Assembly: GCA_028285685.1 (NCBI GenBank)
Contig: JANQOR010000017.1
Location: 1 to 64,000, forward strand
Reading direction: 5' to 3'
Source: Cyclobacteriaceae bacterium
GTDB lineage: Bacteria; Bacteroidota; Bacteroidia; Cytophagales; Cyclobacteriaceae
DNA length: 64,000 nt
Part shown: piece after piece, positions 7,802-14,682 of the stretch
How positions within the stretch are numbered: the stretch's first letter is position 1
Layout: every line of letters starts with the position of its first letter
Notes under the pieces: generated by a model
The model's input: only the letters and a program-made list of their open reading frames with translations
Databases searched by the model: none
Told to the model about the DNA's origin: nothing
Program-made: the position numbers and the translations under genes

Positions 7802-8890
7802 TCAACTCTTCCTACCCGAGCGCAAAATCCTCACCAGTCCAACAATGATGACCGGTACCACATAAACAGCGATAAATCCCCAGGTGATCAAACCATAACC
7901 ATCCGCAATTAAACCAATCAGCCCCAAAGCGTTTGCCAGAAACACGGCAATGAGAAGTATCGATATAGCCACAACCACCCGCATGTATGCGGGCATTTCC
8001 GAATCCCTGGACTCGTACAGACCTGCAATTCGCTCATTAAAACCATGTACATACCCAATCCCGGTCTCAATGAATGTTCCAAAAAGGATCACCTGGAAGA
8101 TTCCATTGAAGAGAGGAGCATCCAGTTTTGTTAGAAGGTAATTTGTTGGGATAGATTCGGATATAATTTCAGGATACTGACTTAACATGGCAGTGTAAGC
8201 CAGGATTGCAGGCAGTATCCCAATAAATCCACCTAAAAAACCAGATAGGATCGCTTCATTGCGTGTTTCAAGGTATTTGGCAGAATAGAGCAAAGCTGGC
8301 AAAATGGCAATATTGTAGCCAGCATATCTAATTCCTCCAACCAACCAAGAATCTCCATCCGAACTTAGTGAACCTGCAGCTCTGATTTGATCATCAAAGA
8401 AGCTCCAGGTCAAGATGATCAGAGTGATATACACAATATATAGAGCAATAGACCAAACGGAGAAGACACGCTCAACAAGTTTGGTTCCAAAGAAGACAAT
8501 CAGCCCTACAGAAATCATCATTATGATTGAACCGATCAGTGGGTTTAAACCTAATGTTTGATGGGATAACTCGCCAGCAGCTGAGGCCATCACAGAAACA
8601 ACCAAAATCGCAATCAAGACAAGGAGTACTTCATAAAGAACCCAGCCTTTTCCAAGCAACTGTGAAATGAAACTTTTGTAGTCGTAGCTTTTGGAAGATC
8701 TTGCTATTTCATAGGTAAGAGCCATTACCAGCCCCCAAACCAACATCGCAACCACCATCCCAAGATAGCCCGCCGATGGTCCGGTGGTCATAAAAAACTC
8801 AATCAACTCACGTCCTGTCCCATATCCACCCCCAATTACCACGGATTGAAAGACAAAGCCCGGAAGCAAGTATTTTCTAAACCAAGTCAT
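7802..8890 (-). CDS. YkvI-like membrane transporter (APC/LeuT-type)
   Basis: A 362-residue integral membrane protein with about ten hydrophobic segments. The N-terminus (FVFQSVVIGGGYGTGRELIEFF) has the glycine-rich first helix typical of YkvI-like members of the amino acid-polyamine-cation superfamily. ATG at 8890 was chosen because it gives the normal N-terminus of such transporters and lies 28 bp after the upstream stop. The open frame extends to 9073 only by overlapping the serine hydrolase gene in another frame. Its place after a D-aminopeptidase and a serine hydrolase suggests uptake or export of an amino acid or small peptide product. The substrate is not known. Confidence 0.8.
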   Translation of the reverse strand: MTWFRKYLLPGFVFQSVVIGGGYGTGRELIEFFMTTGPSAGYLGMVVAMLVWGLVMALTYEIARSSKSYDYKSFISQLLGKGWVLYEVLLVLIAILVVSVMASAAGELSHQTLGLNPLIGSIIMMISVGLIVFFGTKLVERVFSVWSIALYIVYITLIILTWSFFDDQIRAAGSLSSDGDSWLVGGIRYAGYNIAILPALLYSAKYLETRNEAILSGFLGGFIGILPAILAYTAMLSQYPEIISESIPTNYLLTKLDAPLFNGIFQVILFGTFIETGIGYVHGFNERIAGLYESRDSEMPAYMRVVVAISILLIAVFLANALGLIGLIADGYGLITWGFIAVYVVPVIIVGLVRILRSGRKS

Positions 8891-8918
8891 AATATTGGCA
8901 AAATGAGCTCTTGAATGA

Positions 8919-10325
8919 TCACTGTTTAGAGAATTCAAGATTTCTAACCCTGCCGGCATCAAGTTCAAAACCAGCAATTCTTCCGCTTTCACGTTCAAAC
9001 CTGAACAGGCGCCCTGGTGCTGAGAACTGAATCGAACCCGTAGCATCCAATTCCCGTCTTTCACCATTTCCAATCGAGTACTTCAACACCCCATTTTCCA
9101 CAGAAAATCGATAAACGATGTCTAAATCCTTACTATAAAAATTACCTGTAAAATCCTGTAAATCAATACTTTCAATTTCATTGTTTTCAATGTTCTGATC
9201 CAGTTGATTTTCACGAGGCTGTGGCTCCTGCTTCTCCTCAGTGAACTGGTCTTGTAACACAATATCAGCAACCTCATAAGCTTTTGAACCTGGACTACCG
9301 TCACTTCGATTTGATAGTATGATGATCGAGCACCTCTGCTCCGGGAACCGTATAAAATGCGCCCGATAGCCGGCAAGTGAACCTCCATGGCCTACTGTTC
9401 TCAGCCCGCGGTAAGTGCTTTTTGCCAGACCGAATGCATAACCACTGCTTTCTCCATTATTCAAGAGTCCCTCTTCTTGCATTTTTTCAATGATATCAGG
9501 TCCACCTTTCCCCAAATTGTTGTTATCAAAATTCTGATCCCATAAGTACATATCTTCAATCGATGAATACACACCACCTGAACCTACCAGATCGTATCTG
9601 GAGATCAGGTTATTAAAACCATCGTTCGTTTGTTGGTAGCTAAACACCCGGTTTTTCACAAAATCATTTACGTCATCATAGAAAAGCGTATTCTTCATTC
9701 CTAACGGATCGAACATATTTTCTTGTGCAAATTCTCGGAGGGGTTTTCCAGCTGCCTTTTCAATGATCATCGCCAGCATGAAATAGCATGAATTGCTATA
9801 GAGATAACGTTCTCCCGGAGTAAAATTCAAGACACTCTGACGTTTGATGAGCTCGTAAACCTCGTTTTCGTTGTTATGGTCCAGGTAGTTCTTTCCTCTT
9901 AGCGCCATCAAAGTCAGGTTGTCTCGCACACCGCTGGTATGATGAATGAAATGTCGGATGGTAAGAGGTTTTTGGTATCGAGGAAAGTCGGGAAGGAATC
10001 TTTGTACCTCATCATCAAGGTTAAGTTTTCCTTGCTCTTCAAGAAGCAAAATGGCAAATGTCACAAAGTGCTTCGAAACAGAGCCGATGTAAAAAACGGA
10101 TGTTGTGGTGATATTAATATCGTGCTCTAAGTCAGCTATTCCATATCCCTTGGAATAAATGAGTTTTCCATCTTTGATAATGCCGAGCGCACCTCCAGGG
10201 GTATTCTCATTGTCCCATTCACTAAAAATTTGATCAATAGCAGCCTGATCCTCAATTTGCTTTTGCTCACAAGAAAAAAGAAGAATTGAAAGGATTGAAG
10301 GGATTACCGTTTTAAACAAACTCAT
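8919..10325 (-). CDS. Serine hydrolase lipoprotein (class C beta-lactamase/DD-peptidase family)
   Basis: A 468-residue protein. A signal peptide with lipobox LFSC (cysteine 19) anchors it in the envelope. The beta-lactamase-related motifs are complete: SxxK as SVSK at 82-85, YSN at 176-178 and HGG at 313-315. A separate C-terminal beta-rich domain (about 385-468, from DLQDFTGNFYSKDLDIVYRF) resembles the extra domain of many such esterases and D-aminopeptidases. Members hydrolyse D-amino-acid peptides, esters or peptidoglycan fragments. With the M55 aminopeptidase 2 bp upstream, a D-peptide substrate is the best guess. Confidence 0.88.
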   Translation of the reverse strand: MSLFKTVIPSILSILLFSCEQKQIEDQAAIDQIFSEWDNENTPGGALGIIKDGKLIYSKGYGIADLEHDINITTTSVFYIGSVSKHFVTFAILLLEEQGKLNLDDEVQRFLPDFPRYQKPLTIRHFIHHTSGVRDNLTLMALRGKNYLDHNNENEVYELIKRQSVLNFTPGERYLYSNSCYFMLAMIIEKAAGKPLREFAQENMFDPLGMKNTLFYDDVNDFVKNRVFSYQQTNDGFNNLISRYDLVGSGGVYSSIEDMYLWDQNFDNNNLGKGGPDIIEKMQEEGLLNNGESSGYAFGLAKSTYRGLRTVGHGGSLAGYRAHFIRFPEQRCSIIILSNRSDGSPGSKAYEVADIVLQDQFTEEKQEPQPRENQLDQNIENNEIESIDLQDFTGNFYSKDLDIVYRFSVENGVLKYSIGNGERRELDATGSIQFSAPGRLFRFERESGRIAGFELDAGRVRNLEFSKQ

Positions 10326-10327
10326 TT

Positions 10328-11227
10328 TTATGGCTTTAGTGCAACATTATAACCAGTAACAAAACGTAAAAACTTTGATATTTCCACTATATCATTCGCA
10401 ACAAACCTGATTGTGTGGGAATTAATACGCTCAACATTCGGAAGATACCCAAGCAGTTCAACTGGTCGATAGTTCTTTAGGCTAAGCTCCAGAGTCAATG
10501 GTGTTTCAAGCTTAAACGGTCTAAAATCCTCGATCCGATTGATCGCCACCTTGGTTTTTTCTCTTATTAGATCATAAGCTGCATTCGGAGTAAGTGTCTT
10601 TGCAGAGTGGAAGCTCTTGGCCCACTTTACCACAGCCCCTTCCACATCGCCTATCAGGTCTTGCGTTTCTTCTACTGCAATGTCATCACCTGTCACCAAA
10701 ATGATTGGAACGTTAAAATGTCCGGCAATTAGGGCATTGATCCCAGACTCGGGCATCACCAGGTTGTTGATCTTTAGAGACGTGATATTTGCGCTAGACA
10801 TAGTATGAGCTCGCACTCCCTGCATATTGTCTGTACTAGAATGATACCCTAAGAAGATTGCCCCATCAAAAGACTGATCGATCCCTTCCATCATGCCTAG
10901 CTCTCTCGGCCAGGAGCGGATGATCATGACATCATCAGGCAATCTCTCAATCAGCAAATTCTGTCCGTTTCCGTGAGAATCACTCACTAGGATTTCATCA
11001 ACTTCGGCTTCACGGGCTGCCTCGATACACGCATTTACTTCGGCAGTCATAAATGTTCTGAAACGCTGATATTCAAAGCCGCTAGGTCCAAGCTGATCAC
11101 CAGTCACAGCCCCTACAACTCCTTCCATATCTGCTGAAATATAGATCTTAAGTTTCTTGTCCTGCGAATGAACTGTGAAGGTCTGAAGAACCAGAGCAAT
11201 GAAGAATAATCGTTTAATCTCTTTCAT
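10328..11227 (-). CDS. M55-family D-aminopeptidase (DppA-like), exported
   Basis: A 299-residue protein. The family's zinc ligands are all present by position: D33 and E35 in SADMEGV, H85 in SDSHGNG, H129 in LGYHSS and E160 in MPESGINA. Known DppA enzymes release N-terminal D-amino acids and are cytoplasmic. This one has a clear signal peptide (LFFIALVLQTFTVHSQ), so it probably acts in the periplasm. It is the first gene of a minus-strand operon with the serine hydrolase 2 bp away and the YkvI-like transporter next. Together they suggest degradation of D-amino-acid peptides, such as cell-wall fragments, followed by transport. Confidence 0.88.
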   Translation of the reverse strand: MKEIKRLFFIALVLQTFTVHSQDKKLKIYISADMEGVVGAVTGDQLGPSGFEYQRFRTFMTAEVNACIEAAREAEVDEILVSDSHGNGQNLLIERLPDDVMIIRSWPRELGMMEGIDQSFDGAIFLGYHSSTDNMQGVRAHTMSSANITSLKINNLVMPESGINALIAGHFNVPIILVTGDDIAVEETQDLIGDVEGAVVKWAKSFHSAKTLTPNAAYDLIREKTKVAINRIEDFRPFKLETPLTLELSLKNYRPVELLGYLPNVERINSHTIRFVANDIVEISKFLRFVTGYNVALKP

Positions 11228-11257
11228 AAGATGGTTATTTGCCTTTCAATTTAGACA

Positions 11258-12118
11258 ATGGGTGGTGAATTAGTATCATCCTCAATATTTTTGATGTGCG
11301 TGATTGACTTGCTCCGAAATGTCTTGTATTCGATCCGTCCCTCGGCATGCCTTGGAGCAGCACTTTTTGCTACAGCGGCCTATCAGCAGGTTCTTGACAC
11401 AGAGGCTATTGTTATATTTTTTTCCGTCTTTTCAGGTTCAGCTTGTTGCTTCATTATCAATGATATCCATGATAGAGAGAAAGACTTGCTCAACGGAAAG
11501 GAACGACCAATAGCTACTGGTGCATTGGGCCTCAAGCAAGCACGAATTTCGGCTTGGTTCTTTGGAGGAGTCTACCTTGCCATGTCTTTTCGGCTAGGGG
11601 CATTTCATTTGCTGATTTTCAGCATTACGATGTTCATTTTTTTGGTATACCCAATTGTTAACAACCGATACGGGCTCTTGTCAAATCTATTGGTGGCGGT
11701 CAGTGTCTGTTTGAGTTTCATCTACGGTGCCGGCCAGGTTTTGCAGCATGACAAAATCCTATGGATAACTATTCTAGCAACTTTTTTTTTAATAATCGGC
11801 AGGGAAATTATGTTAGATGGGTTGGACAGCAAAGGAGACCAGGCGGTTGGGAAAAAGTCCATATATATTAAATATGGTGAAAAAAAGACCATCTGGATTG
11901 TCATAGGATGGTACGTTCTAGGTTCAACACCATTGATGTTTCTTCTGATAGAATCTTATTCCTTCGCGATCTCTCTTACCTTGATAGCATTACTCGCTGC
12001 ATTGTGGATACCACTTATAGTCTCCATAAGTTATCGCAAGATCAACTGGATGCTATTCAATATTCGCACTTCACATCTTTTCTTTGCCTTGATCATCATG
12101 ATTCTTTTTATTCGCTGA
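11258..12118 (+). CDS. UbiA-family prenyltransferase
   Basis: A 286-residue polytopic membrane protein. It carries both aspartate-rich motifs of the UbiA superfamily, NDIHDREKD in the first half and DGLDSKGDQ in the second, which bind the prenyl diphosphate through magnesium. About eight hydrophobic segments fill the rest. The acceptor cannot be told from sequence. Homologues in Bacteroidota include quinone, heme and glycerol-phosphate prenyltransferases, and neighbours here do not point to quinone or heme synthesis. The start at 11258 has possible alternatives at later ATGs (for example 11294). It diverges from the D-aminopeptidase, and the next gene begins immediately after its stop. Confidence 0.86.
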   Translation: MGGELVSSSIFLMCVIDLLRNVLYSIRPSACLGAALFATAAYQQVLDTEAIVIFFSVFSGSACCFIINDIHDREKDLLNGKERPIATGALGLKQARISAWFFGGVYLAMSFRLGAFHLLIFSITMFIFLVYPIVNNRYGLLSNLLVAVSVCLSFIYGAGQVLQHDKILWITILATFFLIIGREIMLDGLDSKGDQAVGKKSIYIKYGEKKTIWIVIGWYVLGSTPLMFLLIESYSFAISLTLIALLAALWIPLIVSISYRKINWMLFNIRTSHLFFALIIMILFIR

Positions 12119-12119
12119 A

Positions 12120-13241
12120 TTGAAAAAATTAAGGCTATATCTCTTCGTCCTTCTAGTAGTTAATTTTTGCTTTGGGCAAACATTGAGGCAGCAAGAGCGT
12201 GCTATTCTGCAAAGGATTGAGTCGCTTCAAGTGGAGGAACATCCTTTCTATGATTCGGGACTTTTCCCGAGTCAACGGTATTGGTTCAAAAACGCTGCAC
12301 CGGTAGAGGACAATAATGTTTTTACCACCGCTTCAATAGCCTTCATTTTAAGACTTATTCAGGAACGCCTTGAATCTCCAGATTCAATCCTAACTAGCAT
12401 TATCAATAAATCAGTTTCGAATTTTCACAAATATTCCAATAGAAATGGGGAAGCGACCTATAATTTCTGGCAGACATCCGGTGAAGATATCCCTTTTCCA
12501 AACGGCAGTCGTCTGCTTTCTAGAAAAGCACATCGGCTTCCTGATGATTATGACGACACCTCAATAATCGAACTCGCCAAAGGCGATGAAATATCCGCAA
12601 TGAAGGTTAGGGAAAAAATGGTTTCCTACGCATTACGTGACAATCGTAAACCGGTTGAACAGACACCTTCCAAGTACAAGAATTACAAAGCTTATGAAGT
12701 CTTTTTTGTAGACAAAATGGAGCAGCAGTATGATTTGGTGGTCATGTGCAATGTCTTGACCTTCGTATTCAGGCAAGGCTATGGGTTAAACAGTGTCGGC
12801 GTTGAAACTGTCGAACTAATGAAGCAAATGGTGGAAGACAGCGCACATATGACCAGACCCGATGCTGTTGCACCTTCCTATCGTACCACAAGTTGGATTC
12901 TGTATCACATCGCTCGTCTGATGACGTTTGACAACTCAGGACTCTTTAATGATCTTAGGACACGAATCGTTGCAGATATCCAATTAAACTTAAGGCAAAC
13001 CGATTCTGAAATGGAGAAGATCCTGCTTTATACTTCTTTGTACAGATTGGGAGAAAGTCCGAAACCTGAGATTTTGGCTAGGATATTGAAAGCTGAAATT
13101 GACTCTTTCACCTTTTTCCAGTTTAAGCCAACCCAACTATTTGGTATGCTTCCAGTAATGAAATGGAAGAGTCAGGCATTCAATTGGACGTTGGTACTTG
13201 AGTTTCTTACCTACAGCCAAATGGATCTAATGCTAGAATAA
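12120..13241 (+). CDS. Secreted alpha-helical protein of unknown function
   Basis: A 373-residue protein starting at TTG 12120, two bases after the UbiA stop. A signal peptide (KKLRLYLFVLLVVNFCFGQ) is followed by a soluble, mostly helical sequence with repeated helix pairs such as NNVFTTASIAFILRLIQERL and SYRTTSWILYHIARLMTF. Spacing and aromatic content are reminiscent of alpha/alpha-toroid proteins, but no catalytic motif was recognised, so this is only an impression. Tight packing between a prenyltransferase and a YheT-like hydrolase suggests a shared lipid or envelope pathway. Confidence 0.7.
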   Translation: MKKLRLYLFVLLVVNFCFGQTLRQQERAILQRIESLQVEEHPFYDSGLFPSQRYWFKNAAPVEDNNVFTTASIAFILRLIQERLESPDSILTSIINKSVSNFHKYSNRNGEATYNFWQTSGEDIPFPNGSRLLSRKAHRLPDDYDDTSIIELAKGDEISAMKVREKMVSYALRDNRKPVEQTPSKYKNYKAYEVFFVDKMEQQYDLVVMCNVLTFVFRQGYGLNSVGVETVELMKQMVEDSAHMTRPDAVAPSYRTTSWILYHIARLMTFDNSGLFNDLRTRIVADIQLNLRQTDSEMEKILLYTSLYRLGESPKPEILARILKAEIDSFTFFQFKPTQLFGMLPVMKWKSQAFNWTLVLEFLTYSQMDLMLE

Positions 13242-13243
13242 GT

Positions 13244-14221
13244 ATGCCACTTCTCCCCCCTTCCTATTACAAAAAGCAATGGTATGCATTCAGTGGTCAT
13301 CTCGAGACCATCATTCCATTTATGGTCGACAAGGACGATAGACAAAAGTATGATCGTCAAAGGCTTGACCTGGATGATGGGGATTTCCTTGACCTCGACT
13401 GGTTAACCGGAGGCACGAGGCGTCTCGCAATCCTCTCACATGGACTGGAGGGAAATTCGCAGAGTCATTACGTGAAGGCTATGGCTCGACATCTGTTAAA
13501 GATGCAATGGGACGTACTGGCCTGGAACTTTCGAGGTTGCAGCGGTGAAGCGAACAAAACAACAAGGTCATATCATATGGGGGATACTGCTGATCTGGCC
13601 GAGGTTGTTTCACACGCTAGCTCGAAAGAACAATACAATTGTATTGTGCTAATTGGCTTCTCAATTGGTGGAAGTATGACACTCAAGTATCTGGGTGGAG
13701 GAAATCATCCAAATGAACTTCAAGGAGCAATAACTTTCTCTGTCCCATGTAGCTTCAGCGACACTATAAAGCAACTGAAAAAGTTGTCGGGGAGGCCCTA
13801 TTCGCACAATTTCCTAAAGAAAATAAGACGTAAGCTCCACCGCCAGTCGTCAATCTTAGGAATTGATGAAAGTGAAATTAAAGAAATAAATTCGATCGAA
13901 ACTCTCACAGAGCGAATCATTCTTCCCATATATGGATTTAGCAGCCTGGAAGAATATGATTCAATCTGCTCCTGCCTTCAATACTTGGACAAGATTAGTG
14001 TACCAACCTTTATAGGAAATGCCCTGAACGATCCGTTACTGGGTCCGGATAGCTACCCTTTGGATCTTGCAAGAGAGCATCCATATATTTATCTGGAAAC
14101 TCCAAAGTATGGCGGTCATTGTGGCTTCAACTGCTCAAAAAGCCAAACCGGATGGATGGAGAATAGAGCCCAGACTTTTCTCGATGAGGAAATTTCTTCT
14201 AAGAATGCAATAAATACCTGA
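13244..14221 (+). CDS. YheT-like alpha/beta hydrolase
   Basis: A 325-residue cytoplasmic protein. The YheT/ABHD family signature is clear: SHGLEGNSQSHYVKAMARHL near 65-84, WNFRGCSGE, the nucleophile elbow GFSIGGS with serine 140, the acid region NALNDPLLGP and the histidine in GGHCGF. The family contains lipases and esterases of largely unknown substrate. It starts 2 bp after the preceding gene, so the UbiA, unknown and hydrolase genes form one operon. A role in processing a prenylated lipid is possible but not shown. Confidence 0.87.
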   Translation: MPLLPPSYYKKQWYAFSGHLETIIPFMVDKDDRQKYDRQRLDLDDGDFLDLDWLTGGTRRLAILSHGLEGNSQSHYVKAMARHLLKMQWDVLAWNFRGCSGEANKTTRSYHMGDTADLAEVVSHASSKEQYNCIVLIGFSIGGSMTLKYLGGGNHPNELQGAITFSVPCSFSDTIKQLKKLSGRPYSHNFLKKIRRKLHRQSSILGIDESEIKEINSIETLTERIILPIYGFSSLEEYDSICSCLQYLDKISVPTFIGNALNDPLLGPDSYPLDLAREHPYIYLETPKYGGHCGFNCSKSQTGWMENRAQTFLDEEISSKNAINT

Positions 14222-14254
14222 TCAAGAGCTAGTTATATCAACAACTATCTATAC

Positions 14255-14335
14255 ATAAAGACAAAGGTGAAAGAAATTCCTTCATTTTCGTAACCTTGGA
14301 ACAATCAATCGAGTTCTATAAAGACAAAGGTGAAA
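14255..14335 (+). repeat. 18-bp direct repeat upstream of PadR gene 1
   Basis: ATAAAGACAAAGGTGAAA occurs at 14255-14272 and again at 14318-14335, 63 bp apart. Its core CAAAGGTGAAA also occurs upstream of the minus-strand PadR gene at 63764, as CAAAGGTGAAAC on the minus strand at 63784-63795. This points to a shared regulatory site or promoter element for the PadR-permease operons. No copy was found upstream of the PadR gene at 23796. Confidence 0.5.
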
Positions 14336-14343
14336 CTAATATC

Positions 14344-14682
14344 ATGAAAGGAACTTATCTAGGCGAGTTTGAAGAATTGGTATTGCTATCCGTGGGAATC
14401 TTAAGTGATGATGCTCATGGAATCGCTGTGCAAAAGGAGCTTGAAATTCAAACGGGTCGCAATCCGATGATAAGTTCCGTCCACAAAGTTTTAGTGAGAC
14501 TGGAAGACAAGGGTTATCTGCGTTCCTTCATGGGCGGTGCTACCGGAGAACGTGGAGGAAGGCGTAAACGCCTCTACCAAATGACAGCATCTGGTAAAAA
14601 CGCTCTCGCGCATTCACGAGCATTGCGAAACAAAATGTGGGATGCAGTACCACAAATTGTGTGGGAAGGAGGCAAAGGATGA
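14344..14682 (+). CDS. PadR-family transcriptional regulator 1
   Basis: A 112-residue winged-helix protein of the short PadR type. The conserved N-terminus YLGEFEELVLLSVGIL, the recognition-helix region SSVHKVLVRLEDKGYL and the wing GERGGRRKRLYQMTASG are all visible. ATG 14344 was chosen over the upstream TTG at 14296, because it matches the N-termini of the two other PadR proteins in the window and the earlier start would run through the direct repeat. The stop overlaps the permease start (ATGA), which indicates translational coupling. PadR proteins usually repress their own operon until an effector binds. Confidence 0.9.
   Translation: MKGTYLGEFEELVLLSVGILSDDAHGIAVQKELEIQTGRNPMISSVHKVLVRLEDKGYLRSFMGGATGERGGRRKRLYQMTASGKNALAHSRALRNKMWDAVPQIVWEGGKG

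Noticed and set aside
14296..14343. Upstream TTG start for PadR 1
   Set aside because: It would add 16 residues absent from the two other PadR proteins and would read through a regulatory direct repeat; ATG 14344 fits the family.
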